Below the pieces are notes generated by a model. The model ran no database searches. It worked only from the letters and a program-made list of their open reading frames with translations, and was not told the DNA's origin. This document shows, piece by piece, positions 24,409-33,488 of a stretch of DNA of 64,000 bases. This stretch comes from JAJDXW01 sp965202895 (lineage in GTDB: Bacteria > Pseudomonadota > Gammaproteobacteria > HK1). A program made the translations under genes and the position numbers. Location of the stretch: NCBI GenBank assembly GCA_965202895.1, contig OZ241901.1, positions 4,650,001 to 4,714,000 on the forward strand, read 5' to 3'. The stretch's first letter is position 1. Each line of letters begins with the position of its first letter.

Positions 24409-26838
24409 TCAGCTGCGCATGCGCTCCCCGTTGTGGTCGAAGAGCGCGGTGCGTTGCATCCTCGCCCCGAGCCGCTCGCCGAGGAGCTCGATCTCCCAGC
24501 CGCCGTCGGCCTCCGCCCGTTCCTTCGGTACGTAGGCGAGCGCGACCGATACCCCCGAGTGGTGCGCATACCCTCCCGAGGTGACCCAGCCGCAGACCTC
24601 GCCGTCGTGCCGGACCGGCTCGTCCCCGATGGCGTCCGCGTCGGCCGCATCGACCACGAACACCCTGAGCCGCAGCTCCCCGCCCCGCTCGCGCTCCTCG
24701 AGCGCGGCCGCCTTGCCGATGAAATCGGCTTCCTTGCGGTAGGCGACGAAGCGGTCGAGCCCCGCCTCGAGCGGCCCGTAGATGGGACGGAACTCACGCA
24801 TCCAGCTCCCGAAGCCCTTCTCGAGGCGGAGCGCGTTCAACGCGCGCGATCCGAAGAGCCGGATGCCGTGCGGCTCCCCTGCCTCGAGCAGCCGGTCGAA
24901 GAGGTAGCGCTGGTAGTCGGGTTCGCACCAGATCTCGTAGCCGAGGTCCCCGGTGAAGGAGATGCGTCCGACCACCGCCGGAGCCATGCCGACGTCCATC
25001 TCCCGGACGTCCATGAACCGGAACGCCTCCGCCGACACGTCGCCGCGGGGGGTCAACGACCGCAGCACCTCGCGCGAGGCCGGCCCCGCGATCGAGAGCC
25101 CGCACCAGCCGGTCCCGAGCGCCCGGACGGCCACCGAACCGTCCTCCGGCAGGCGCCGGTGGAACCAGCGAAGGTGGTACTCCTCGGCGGGGCCCGAGCC
25201 CGCGATGAAGAAGCCGCGGCGCCCGAGGTTCGAGAGCGTGAAGTCCCCGATGATCCTGCCGTCCTCCTTGAGCATCGGGGCGAGCACGATGCGCCCCTCC
25301 GGCGGAATGCGGCAGGCGAGCATCCGGTCGAGCCACTCGCGGGCCCCGGGGCCGGTGACGAGGTACTTCGCGAACCCCGAGGTCTCGCTGAGGCCCACCC
25401 CTTCGCGCACCGCCCGGCACTCGGCGCCGACGTGCTCGAAATCGACCGAGCGCCGCCAGGAGAACACGTCCTCCACCCCCGGCGGGGCGAACCACAGGGG
25501 CGCCTCGAGCCCCCACGCGGCCCCGAACCGCGCGCCCGCCTCGCGCAGGCGGTCGTAGATGGGCGTCGTCCGGAGCGGCCGCGCGGCCGGCAGCTCCTCG
25601 TTCGGGTAGCGGATGGAGAACCGGCGCGAGTAGTTCTCCTTCACCTTGTCGTGGGTGTACGCCATCGTCGCCCACTCGCCGAAGCGGGCGACGTCCATCG
25701 CGAACACGTCCGAGCCCGGGTCCCCGTCGATCATCCAGCGCGCGACCGAGAGCCCGACCCCGCCCCCCTGGGAGAACCCCGCCATCACCCCGCAGGCGAC
25801 CCAGAACCCCTCAAGGCCCCGCACCGGCCCGATGAGGGGGTTGCCGTCGGGCGCGAAGGTGAACGGCCCGTTCACGATCCGCTTGATCCCCGCGTTCCGG
25901 AACGCCGGGAAGTGCTCGAAGCCGACCGCGAGCGAGGGGGCGATCCGGTCGACGTCCTCGGGGAGGAGCTCGTGGCCGAAGTCCCACGGCGTCTCGTGCA
26001 CCGACCAGGGCACGCACGCCTTCTCGTACGTCCCCATGAGCATCCCGCCGCCTTCCTGGCGGAGATAGAGCTCGCCGTCGAAGTCGACCGCGTGGATGAC
26101 CTCCTTGCCGGTGGACTCGTTGACCGCCGCGACCTCCGGCATGTCCTCGGTGATGAGGTACATGTGCTCCATCGCGAGCACCGGCAGCTCGAGCCCCACC
26201 ATGCGCCCCACCTCCCGCGCCCAGAGGCCGGCGGCGTTGACCACGTGCTCGGCGCGGATCTCCCCCCGGTCGGTGACCACCCGCCAGAGGCCGCCGGGGG
26301 TGCGGGCGAGCGCCTCGACCCTGGTCTCGCGGTACACCTCGGCGCCGAGGATGCGGGCGGACTTCGCGTAGGCGTGGGTGACGCCGGACGGGTCGAGATG
26401 GCCGTCGACGAAGGTCCTCATGCCGCCCACGAAGCACTCGGGATCGAGGAGGGGCATGAGCTCGTGGGCTTCCCGGGCGTCGATGACCTCGGCCTCGATG
26501 CCGAGATAGCGTCCCTTCGCGGCGAGCCCCTGGATCCACTCGAAGCGCTCCTTCGTCGCCGCGAGCAGGACCCCGCCGGTCATGTGCAGGCCCGTGTCCT
26601 GGCCCGACCGCTCCTCGATCTCCCGGTAGACGTCGATCGTGTACTTCTGGAGCTTGGCGACGTTGGGGTCGCCGTTGATGGTGTGCATCCCCCCCGCCGC
26701 GTGCCAGGTGGAGCCCGACGTGAGCTCGGAGCGCTCGACGAGCACCACGTCGGCCCAGCCGAGCTTCGCGAGATGGTAGAGGACGGAGCAGCCGACCACC
26801 CCGCCCCCGATCACGACCGCGCGCGCGTGCGTCTTCAT
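24409..26838 (-). CDS. Dimethylglycine/sarcosine dehydrogenase-like FAD enzyme with GcvT domain
   Basis: An 809-aa two-part enzyme. The N-terminal DAO-type flavoprotein has GGGVVGCS at residues 11-18 and STWHAAGG with the His (residue 46) that binds FAD covalently in the family. The C-terminal half (about residues 430-800) is a folate-binding GcvT/aminomethyltransferase domain, recognisable from GYEIWCEPDYQRYLFDRLL and ALNALRLEKGFGSW. The family oxidatively demethylates dimethylglycine, sarcosine or related N-methyl amines and passes the C1 unit to tetrahydrofolate. Which substrate is used here is not readable. It fits the methylated-amine theme of the window. Confidence 0.87.
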   Translation of the reverse strand: MKTHARAVVIGGGVVGCSVLYHLAKLGWADVVLVERSELTSGSTWHAAGGMHTINGDPNVAKLQKYTIDVYREIEERSGQDTGLHMTGGVLLAATKERFEWIQGLAAKGRYLGIEAEVIDAREAHELMPLLDPECFVGGMRTFVDGHLDPSGVTHAYAKSARILGAEVYRETRVEALARTPGGLWRVVTDRGEIRAEHVVNAAGLWAREVGRMVGLELPVLAMEHMYLITEDMPEVAAVNESTGKEVIHAVDFDGELYLRQEGGGMLMGTYEKACVPWSVHETPWDFGHELLPEDVDRIAPSLAVGFEHFPAFRNAGIKRIVNGPFTFAPDGNPLIGPVRGLEGFWVACGVMAGFSQGGGVGLSVARWMIDGDPGSDVFAMDVARFGEWATMAYTHDKVKENYSRRFSIRYPNEELPAARPLRTTPIYDRLREAGARFGAAWGLEAPLWFAPPGVEDVFSWRRSVDFEHVGAECRAVREGVGLSETSGFAKYLVTGPGAREWLDRMLACRIPPEGRIVLAPMLKEDGRIIGDFTLSNLGRRGFFIAGSGPAEEYHLRWFHRRLPEDGSVAVRALGTGWCGLSIAGPASREVLRSLTPRGDVSAEAFRFMDVREMDVGMAPAVVGRISFTGDLGYEIWCEPDYQRYLFDRLLEAGEPHGIRLFGSRALNALRLEKGFGSWMREFRPIYGPLEAGLDRFVAYRKEADFIGKAAALEERERGGELRLRVFVVDAADADAIGDEPVRHDGEVCGWVTSGGYAHHSGVSVALAYVPKERAEADGGWEIELLGERLGARMQRTALFDHNGERMRS

Positions 26839-26963
26839 GTGAGTACCGATGCCCGAGTACCGATGCCGTTCCGACCGGAGCCGAAGGAAGCCCTATCGTA
26901 ACCCGAGGAAACCCTCCCGCCTCCGCGGAAACCCGGGGAAGGCGGCGGGCGGACCCGGAGCCA

Positions 26964-27214
26964 TTTCACGCTGACCGACCCGCGGCCGGACGTCGATGCC
27001 CATCGCTCTTGCCGGGAGCGGCGCGTCCCACCGATGCGGCGTCCTGGGAACGCTCGTGTCTCGCCCGCAAATGGGACGGCAAGACCGCCGCCGATCGATG
27101 CGGGCGAGACACGAGCGTCCCCAGGACGCGCCGTTCCCAGGACGTCCGTGTCAGGCGCCGCTCCGATTCGGCCGAACCGGGTCCGCCCGCGCGAGCCGGT
27201 TTCACAGCGTGAAA
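26964..27214. repeat. Repeat family 1, copy B
   Basis: The element runs from TTTCACGCTG to CAGCGTGAAA. It contains the palindromic core: arms 27039-27069 and 27099-27128 pair around a loop containing AAATGGGACGGCAAGACCG. Its ends match copies C and D in the same orientation and copy A inverted. It lies between the start of the DMGDH-like gene and the enoyl-CoA hydratase gene. Peptide-like frames reading through it (WERR-type) are not genes. Confidence 0.85.
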
Positions 27215-27346
27215 GTGCCCCGGGGCGAACCGTCCGGCCTTGACATGCCGGCCCGCGAGCGAAGAATCTCGCGTCCGGGAGGAGCGGCGGCACGCGGCCG
27301 TGCTCCATTCACCTCACCGGAACCCGAAGGGGGGAACCGCACCGCC

Positions 27347-28399
27347 ATGACCCTGCGACGAGAAGATCGGGGGGACGGCGTCGCCGTCCTCGTCATCGAC
27401 CGGCCGGAGGCGCGGAACGCGCTCTCGCCCGAGATCCGGAGCGGATTCGCCGAGCACTTCGCGGGCATGGCCGGGGAAACGGCGGTCCGGGCGGTGGTGA
27501 TCACCGGGGCGGGCGGGCACTTCTGCGCGGGAGGCGACGTGAAGACGATGGGGAGCCGGGATCCGTCCGCGATGGAAGACCGGCTCGCCGAGATGGCCCG
27601 GGTCGCCGAGCTCGCCATCACCTTTCCGAAGCCGGTCGTCGCGGCGGTGCGCGGGCACGCGGCCGGGGCCGGCGCGAGCATCGCCTGTCTCGCCGACGTG
27701 GTGGTCGCCGGGGACAGCGCGAAGTTCACGGTGTCGTTCCTGAACATCGGGCTGGTTCCGGACTGGGGGCTCACCTACACCCTCCCGCGGCGGGTCGGCC
27801 TCGCCGCGGCGCGCCGGCTCGCGCTCACGAGGGAGCGGGTGGATGCGGACGAAGCGCATCGGCTCGGGGTCGCCGACGTGCGGGCCCCGGACGGGGAGGT
27901 GATGGCCGTCGCGCTCGAACGGGCGCGCACCCTCGCCGCCTCCGCCCTCGGGGGCTACGCCGCCCTCAAGGCGATGATGGAGGATCGCGAGGCGCTCCGG
28001 GCCGCCCTCCGGGCGGAGGCCCGGACCCAGATCGAACGCTCCCGGACTTGGGAGCACCGGGAGGGGGTCGCCGCCTTCCGGGAGAAACGCCGGCCCGACT
28101 TCGTGCGGGCGGCGGCGCAAGACGACCTGCGGCGCGACCTCGCCGATCTGGGTATGGAACGGCCGCAGACGCCGGGGCGGCAGACGGCCGCCGCCACCCT
28201 CGGATACTACGACCACGACCTGGACGTCGACGCGATCCTCCGCGTCCTCGGGGACGAGGAGAAGGTGGCAAAGGGCGTCCTGCTCCGGAGAATCAGGGGC
28301 GTCCCCACGGGTCGCGAAGGGAGGACGCTCGAGCGGCATCGCGCGAAGCTCGGCCGCGTCCGCCCGAGCGCGGCCGACCCCGGCCGGAACCCGCCGTGA
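27347..28399 (+). CDS. Enoyl-CoA hydratase/isomerase family protein with extra C-terminus
   Basis: A 350-aa crotonase-fold protein. The first 255 residues are a standard enoyl-CoA hydratase: VIDRPEARNALSP, the oxyanion-hole segment GGHFCAGGDVKTMG (about residue 62), GHAAGAGAS and the terminal HREGVAAFREKRRPDF. Family members normally end there. This one continues for about 95 residues (from AAAQDDLRRDL to the end), including LGYYDHDLDVDAILRVLGDEEK, which I do not recognise. This could be a real fused domain or the result of losing a stop codon. The start at 27347 is chosen because earlier in-frame codons lie in repeat B. Confidence 0.83.
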   Translation: MTLRREDRGDGVAVLVIDRPEARNALSPEIRSGFAEHFAGMAGETAVRAVVITGAGGHFCAGGDVKTMGSRDPSAMEDRLAEMARVAELAITFPKPVVAAVRGHAAGAGASIACLADVVVAGDSAKFTVSFLNIGLVPDWGLTYTLPRRVGLAAARRLALTRERVDADEAHRLGVADVRAPDGEVMAVALERARTLAASALGGYAALKAMMEDREALRAALRAEARTQIERSRTWEHREGVAAFREKRRPDFVRAAAQDDLRRDLADLGMERPQTPGRQTAAATLGYYDHDLDVDAILRVLGDEEKVAKGVLLRRIRGVPTGREGRTLERHRAKLGRVRPSAADPGRNPP

Positions 28400-28460
28400 A
28401 CCCGCCTCGGAGCCCACCTGGAAGCCCGCTCTCCCGCGAACGCTCGGACCAGGAGCCGCG

Positions 28461-29432
28461 ATGAACCCCGAACATCCCCCGAGCGCGGGCTGGCGCCCGC
28501 ATCCCCGCTATCCCGATCCCGCGATCGAGACCCTCGACCCCCGCTTCGACCGCTACCGCATCTTCAGCGCGGCGGTGGAGCGCCTCCACACCGGCTGCCG
28601 CTGGTCGGAGGGGCCGGTCTGGTTCGGCGACGGGCGCTTCCTCCTGTGGAGCGACATCCCGAACGACCGGGTGCTCAGGTGGGAGGAGGAGACCGGGGCC
28701 GTCAGCGTGTACCGGCGCCCCTCCGGCTTCGCCAACGGGAACACGCGCGATCGGCAGGGCAGGCTCGTGACCTGCGAGCACGGGGAGCGGCGGGTCACCC
28801 GGACCGGGTACGACGGCGAGGTCACCGTGCTCGCGGACCGGGTGGAGGGACGGCGGCTCAACTCGCCCAACGACGTGGTGGTGAAGTCCGACGGGTCCAT
28901 CTGGTTCACGGACCCGCCCTTCGGCATCCTCGGCGACTACGAGGGACACCGGGCGGATCCGGAGCTGCCCGAGTCGGTCTACCGCATCGACGGGGAGAGC
29001 GGGGAGATCACCCGGCTCGCCGACGACGTCCGGGGGCCGAACGGGCTCTGCTTCTCCCCCGACGAGCGGCGGCTCTACGTGGTCGAGTCGCGCGGCGAGC
29101 CGCACCGCGGGATCCTGGCCTTCGACGTCACCGCCGACGGCCGCTCGATCGCCGGCCGGGAGGCTCTGATCGACGCGGGCCCGGGGGGCACGCCGGACGG
29201 CCTGCGCTGCGACGTCGACGGCAACCTCTGGTGCGGCTGGGGCATGGGGAGCGAGGCGCTCGACGGGGTGCTCGTGTTCGCGCCGGACGGCGCCCCCATC
29301 GGCCGGATCGCCCTTCCGGAGCGCTGCGCCAACGTCTGCTTCGGGGGGCGCAAAGGCAACCGCCTGTTCATGGCCGCGAGCCAGTCGCTCTACGCCCTCT
29401 ACGTCAACACCCGCGGCGTTCCGGGCGGCTGA
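28461..29432 (+). CDS. SMP-30/gluconolactonase family protein
   Basis: A 323-aa six-bladed beta-propeller lactonase-like protein. Typical features are CRWSEGPVWFGDGRFLLWSD (residues 45-64, with the metal-binding Glu), LNSPNDVVVKSDGSIWFTDPPFG (about residue 134) and DGLRCDVDGNLWCGWG (about residue 252). The family hydrolyses sugar or other lactones with a divalent metal. No signal peptide is seen. It begins 61 bp after the enoyl-CoA hydratase gene and 29 bp before the DMSP lyase-like gene, probably one transcription unit. Confidence 0.88.
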   Translation: MNPEHPPSAGWRPHPRYPDPAIETLDPRFDRYRIFSAAVERLHTGCRWSEGPVWFGDGRFLLWSDIPNDRVLRWEEETGAVSVYRRPSGFANGNTRDRQGRLVTCEHGERRVTRTGYDGEVTVLADRVEGRRLNSPNDVVVKSDGSIWFTDPPFGILGDYEGHRADPELPESVYRIDGESGEITRLADDVRGPNGLCFSPDERRLYVVESRGEPHRGILAFDVTADGRSIAGREALIDAGPGGTPDGLRCDVDGNLWCGWGMGSEALDGVLVFAPDGAPIGRIALPERCANVCFGGRKGNRLFMAASQSLYALYVNTRGVPGG

Positions 29433-29461
29433 GGGGCGGTCGGGGCGGCCGAGACCTCGGG

Positions 29462-30106
29462 GTGGACACGGAGCCGGTGCTGCGCGGAGAACCCCCGGCG
29501 ACGGAGCGCCCCGCGGCGCTCGCCCGCGTCCTCGACGCCGCCCGGGACCCCCTTGCGGATCGCATCGAGGCGAAGACCGAAGCGGGCGACGCGGCCCGGC
29601 GCATCTTCGACGCGCTCGCGGGCAAGGTCGGCAGGATCGCCCCTTGGACCGCCCCCGGGAAGTCGTCCCCGCCCCCCGCATACCGATTCCTGCCGGCCGC
29701 GCTCGAACGGGCGCGCGCGGCGCCGGAAACGGCCCTGCTCGCGGAGGCGTTCGCAGCGCTGGAACCGGCCCTCCGATGGGGCCGGCGCCCGGATTCCGAA
29801 GCCCACGGCCAAGCGTTCCACGACGGCCACGCCAACGCCTGCCTCGTCGGGCCGACCGGGCTCGAGGAGCGAAGCGACGTGCTCGTCGGCGCGAGCCTGG
29901 TCGCGCCTCGTGTCCGCTACGTCGACCACCGGCATCCGCCCGAGGAGGTCTACGTCGTGATGAGCGAGGGCGAGTGGTATCGCGAGGACCGCGGCTGGCG
30001 CGCGCCCGGCGCGGGCGGGATCGTCTACAACCCGCCGAACGCGGTCCACGCCATGCGCGCCGGTCCCGCGCCGCTGCTCGCCCTCTGGCTGCTCCCGGTG
30101 GGCTGA
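29462..30106 (+). CDS. DddQ-like DMSP lyase (cupin)
   Basis: A 214-aa protein whose C-terminal half is a metal-binding cupin of the dimethylsulfoniopropionate lyase DddQ/DddL type: YVDHRHPPEEVYVVMSEGEW (Tyr153, His156, His158, Glu162), then GGIVYNPPNAVHAM with the second metal His, and PLLALWLL. DddQ splits DMSP to dimethyl sulfide and acrylate. The length fits DddQ (about 200 aa). No ATG is available near the front, so GTG 29462 is taken as the start. The nearby enoyl-CoA hydratase could act on acryloyl-CoA, but this link is inference. Confidence 0.78.
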   Translation: MDTEPVLRGEPPATERPAALARVLDAARDPLADRIEAKTEAGDAARRIFDALAGKVGRIAPWTAPGKSSPPPAYRFLPAALERARAAPETALLAEAFAALEPALRWGRRPDSEAHGQAFHDGHANACLVGPTGLEERSDVLVGASLVAPRVRYVDHRHPPEEVYVVMSEGEWYREDRGWRAPGAGGIVYNPPNAVHAMRAGPAPLLALWLLPVG

Positions 30107-30118
30107 CGCCTCGGGGAC

Positions 30119-31126
30119 ATGAAGGAGGCGCCGCCGTACTCCATCACCCCGGAGATCGTCTCCCGCGTCGAGAGGGTCGGAGAGGCCATCGGCCGGGCGG
30201 AGGTCTCGCGGGAGGCGCAGGAGTTGCGGCTGCGGCGGATCAATCGCATCCGCACCATCCGGGGCTCTCTCGCCATCGAGGGCAATACCCTCGGCGAGGA
30301 GCAGATCTCGGCCGTTCTCGACGGCAAGCCGGTCATCGCCCCGCCGAGGGAGATCCGGGAAGCACGCAACGCCTTCAAGGCCTACGACCGGTATCCGGAG
30401 TGGAATCCCGCGAGCGAGGCCGATCTGCTGGGCGCCCACGAGATCCTGATGGCCGGCCTGCTGGATGCCCCGGGACGCTACCGGCGCGGCCCGGTGGTCG
30501 TGGCCGGGCCCGGGGAGGTCCACCACGTCGGGCCGCCCGCCGACCGTGTCCCGCACCTCATGTCGGATCTGCTGGCATGGGTGGGCGGCACGCGGGAGCA
30601 TCCGCTGATCGCGAGCTCGGTCTTCCACTACGAGTTCGAGTTCATCCACCCCTTTGCCGACGGCAACGGACGGATGGGGCGGCTCTGGCAAACCCTGATC
30701 CTGACCCGCTGGAAGCCTCTCTTCGCGGACGTTCCGGTGGAGAGCCTGATTCACGCGAGCCAGCGCGAGTACCACGACGCGATCCGGGACAGCTCCGCCC
30801 GCGGGGAGAGCACGTCCTTCATCGTCTACATGCTGGGCGCCATTCTCGGGGCCCTCCAGGAAAACCGCCAGGCAAGCCCCCAAGAAGAACCCCAAGCAAC
30901 CCCCCAGGTAAGGCGCCTGCTGTCCGTGCTCGACGGAGCGATGTCCCGACGGGAAATCCTCCTTGCGCTCGGACTGAGAGACCGCAAATCGCTGCGGCAG
31001 CGGTACCTGTCACCCGCGTTGGAGCTCGGCTACGTGGAGATGACCCGCCCCGACGCCCCCAGCGACCGGAACCAGAAGTACCGCCTGACGCAACGTGGGC
31101 GGCAGGCGCAGCGCGGGGGCCGGTGA
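30119..31126 (+). CDS. Fic family protein (self-inhibited type)
   Basis: A 335-aa Fic-domain protein. The core motif HPFADGNGRMGR starts at His177, giving a complete AMP-transferase site. An N-terminal SLAIEGN segment near residue 52 matches the (S/T)xxxE(G/N) inhibitory helix that blocks ATP gamma-phosphate binding in class II Fic proteins. The last 80 residues form a winged-helix-like tail (VRRLLSVLDGAMSRREILLALGL, then YVEMTRP). A Gln/Pro-rich stretch of repeated QA-PQE links the two. It starts 12 bp after the DMSP lyase-like stop. Targets are unknown. Confidence 0.88.
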   Translation: MKEAPPYSITPEIVSRVERVGEAIGRAEVSREAQELRLRRINRIRTIRGSLAIEGNTLGEEQISAVLDGKPVIAPPREIREARNAFKAYDRYPEWNPASEADLLGAHEILMAGLLDAPGRYRRGPVVVAGPGEVHHVGPPADRVPHLMSDLLAWVGGTREHPLIASSVFHYEFEFIHPFADGNGRMGRLWQTLILTRWKPLFADVPVESLIHASQREYHDAIRDSSARGESTSFIVYMLGAILGALQENRQASPQEEPQATPQVRRLLSVLDGAMSRREILLALGLRDRKSLRQRYLSPALELGYVEMTRPDAPSDRNQKYRLTQRGRQAQRGGR

Positions 31127-31446
31127 GACGTGCACGGACGAGGGGGCGGTCCGGAGCTCTCCCGCAACGGTGAGGCCCCCAGGCCTCCCCGCTCGCCCGG
31201 GAGGCGCGGAAGCGGTACCGCGTCGCATGGGTCGAGCGGTTCCGTCGGGGAGGCGCCCGACGGCTTGGAGGACTCTCGGAGGATTGGGGGGACCGCGCGC
31301 TCCGCACCTCCTCCGCGTCGGGCCGTGAGGATGCCCGGGACCATCCGAAGATGCCCGCCTCCCGGGGCGGCACCAGGAAGCCGATCACCGGCGGGACGAT
31401 GAACCCGGCGGCCCATCCGAGAGCCTGTCCCGCCGGGCGCGGGAAG

Positions 31447-31520
31447 GCAACATGGCGGACCTGCCGGCATGGGTAGGCGGCACGCGGGAGCATCCGCCGA
31501 CCGCGAGCTCGGTCTCCCAC
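31447..31520 (+). pseudogene. Short duplicated fragment of the fic gene
   Basis: About 70 bp repeat the fic sequence around 30560-30630 with scattered changes, encoding DLPAWVGGTREHP versus DLLAWVGGTREHP in the intact gene. It has no Fic active site. The surrounding 31127-31572 interval (446 bp) is otherwise unassigned. On the minus strand it reads a hydrophobic GFIVPPVIGFLVPP segment that may be a scrap of a membrane protein. Confidence 0.6.
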
Positions 31521-31572
31521 ACGGCGGGCCGATCGGCAGGCGCCGCGCGGCGCCGCGAACAGGAGCGAAACC

Positions 31573-32259
31573 ATGCACGTGATCGACCTTTCGATCCCCG
31601 TTCACGACGGGGAGGGCCGCCTCGGGCTCGAGGTCCGGTTCGACACGCCCTGGCGCTTCGAGGACTGCGGGTGGCAGGGCTCGACGGTGTCCATGTTCTG
31701 CCACTACGCGACCCACGTCGACGCGCCCAACCACTTCATCGAGGGCGGCTCCGGCATCGACCGGGCTCCGCTCGGGAAGCTCATGGGGCCCGCCGCCCTC
31801 ATCGATCTCTCGGACCACGGGGCGAACGCCGGGGTCGGCGGCGACACCCTCGAGGACCGCGGCCGCCACCTGCGGCCGGGCGACGTCGCAATCCTCCGTA
31901 CCGGCTGGTCGGACCGGTGCTGGGGCGAGCCGGCGTTCTGGAGCGAGGGGCCCTGGCTCCGCGCGGACGGCGCGCGGTGGCTCGTCGAGCGGGGGGTGAA
32001 CGCGGTCGTCTACGACTTCTCCGAGGAGGAGGCGGTGCGCGGAGGGGCGTTCCGGGGCGAGGATTGCGTCGTCCACCACACCCTGCTCGGGGAGGACGTC
32101 TACAACATCGAGTACGTGCACCGGCTCCCCGCGATCAGCGCCGAGCGGCTCGCCATCATCGCCCTTCCGATCAAGCTCGCGGGGCTGGACGGCGCCCCCG
32201 CCCGGGTGCTCGCCATCGAAGGCTTCGACCTGCCCCGGGAGTTCGAGGTGACCACCTGA
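31573..32259 (+). CDS. Cyclase family (kynurenine formamidase-like) protein
   Basis: A 228-aa metal-dependent hydrolase of the cyclase/KynB family. The signature HYATHVDAPNHF (about residue 46) matches HxGTHxDxPxHF, with both metal ligands His and Asp present. HLRPGDVAILRTGW and the C-terminal LPIKLAGLDGAPARV are also family-typical. Members hydrolyse N-formylkynurenine or other amides. An AGGAG ribosome site precedes the ATG. It is followed 166 bp later by a solute-binding-like gene on the same strand. The substrate is not determinable. Confidence 0.85.
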   Translation: MHVIDLSIPVHDGEGRLGLEVRFDTPWRFEDCGWQGSTVSMFCHYATHVDAPNHFIEGGSGIDRAPLGKLMGPAALIDLSDHGANAGVGGDTLEDRGRHLRPGDVAILRTGWSDRCWGEPAFWSEGPWLRADGARWLVERGVNAVVYDFSEEEAVRGGAFRGEDCVVHHTLLGEDVYNIEYVHRLPAISAERLAIIALPIKLAGLDGAPARVLAIEGFDLPREFEVTT

Positions 32260-32425
32260 GGGCCGCAACGCATGAGGCGCCGCCCGCCCGGCCCGGGGGC
32301 TCCGTCCGGTCGAGCGGCGGCGGACGGTATGATCCGAAGCGCCCGGCCACTCCCCCGGCCACCCCCGGCGGTCCGGCGGACCGCCCCCGACGAATCGGGC
32401 GCGGCGCGCCCCGGAAGGGATCCGA

Positions 32426-33313
32426 ATGACTCGCATCGACATCCGCTTCACCCTCTTCTCGGCGTTCTACTCGCCGCTCATCGCGACGATGGCGGGCGGA
32501 TTCCTGCGCGAGGAGGGCCTCGAGCCCGAGTGGTCGGTCTCGCCCCCCGGCGTGAGCGCACTCGCCGCGCTCGAAGACGGCTCCGCCCACGTCGTGCAGT
32601 CCGCGCTCAGCCAGGGGTTCGGCCCCCTCGAACGCGGCGAGACCCCGGCCACCACCCACTTCGCGCAGGTGAACGAGATGGACGGGTTCTTCCTCACCGC
32701 GCGCGAGCCCGACCCCGGGTTCTCGTGGAGCCGGCTCGAGGGCGCGGACGTGGTCCTCTTCGGCGGCGGCCAGCCGCTCGCGATGTTCAAGTACGCCTGC
32801 CACCGCGCCGGCATCGACTACTCGCGCATCCACGCCATCCACCCGGGGGGCGCCGCCGCCATCGACGCCGCATTCCGGGAGGGCCGGGGCGCGTACGTGC
32901 AGCAGCAGGGCCCCTTCCCGCAGCAGCTCGAGGCGGACGGCATCGGGCACGTGGTGGCCGAGGTCGGGCCGGTCATCGGGCCGTGCGGCTTCTCGAGCCT
33001 CGCCGCGGCGCCCGCGTGGCTGGAGACGGACATGGCGGCCGCCTTCACCCGCGCCTACCGCAGGGCGCGGCGCTACCTCGATGAAGCCCCCGCGGCGGAG
33101 GTCGCGGCCGCCGAGCAGCCGTACTTCCCGGACGTCGACCCGGAGGTGCTGGCCCGGTGCATCGAGACCTACCAGAGGCTCGGCTGCTGGACCCCGCACG
33201 TCGAGATCACCCGCGAGGCCTTCGAGGCGACCCTCGACGTCTTCGCCTGGAACGGGCTCGTCACGAAGCGACACCCTTGGGAGAGCGTGTGCAGCCCGCC
33301 CCCCGCGGGATGA
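32426..33313 (+). CDS. NMT1/THI5-like substrate-binding protein without signal peptide
   Basis: A 295-aa periplasmic-binding-fold protein. Features are FTLFSAFYSPLIATMAGGFLREEG at the start, then DGSAHVVQSALSQGF, where family members have the ligand loop. This resembles the NMT1/THI5 group that binds pyrimidine, sulfonate or nitrate-like ligands for ABC uptake. There is no N-terminal signal sequence, and no ABC permease or ATPase lies nearby, so a cytoplasmic binding or enzymatic role is possible. GGAAGGGA precedes the ATG. Confidence 0.78.
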   Translation: MTRIDIRFTLFSAFYSPLIATMAGGFLREEGLEPEWSVSPPGVSALAALEDGSAHVVQSALSQGFGPLERGETPATTHFAQVNEMDGFFLTAREPDPGFSWSRLEGADVVLFGGGQPLAMFKYACHRAGIDYSRIHAIHPGGAAAIDAAFREGRGAYVQQQGPFPQQLEADGIGHVVAEVGPVIGPCGFSSLAAAPAWLETDMAAAFTRAYRRARRYLDEAPAAEVAAAEQPYFPDVDPEVLARCIETYQRLGCWTPHVEITREAFEATLDVFAWNGLVTKRHPWESVCSPPPAG

Positions 33314-33488
33314 TGCGGATGCGGCAGCCCCCCGTTCAGCCCCGCGTTCGGAGCTCGGGCGGTGGCCCCCTCCCCCCCGCCGTCGGCGCTCCTGGGGAGC
33401 CGCGCCGCGGGCTTTCCGGCTCCTGCCCGGCTGCTTGCCTGCCCGTGAGTAACGGCCCCGCACGAGGGACGAGGGCGAGGGCGTCGCG

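Noticed and set aside
26839..26963. Glycine riboswitch upstream of the DMGDH-like gene
   Set aside because: The leader is only about 120 bp before repeat B and shows none of the conserved aptamer core I would expect.
31127..31446. Permease gene on the minus strand (GFIVPPVIGFLVPP)
   Set aside because: Only a single hydrophobic segment is visible, with no gene-length coding pattern; at most a scrap.
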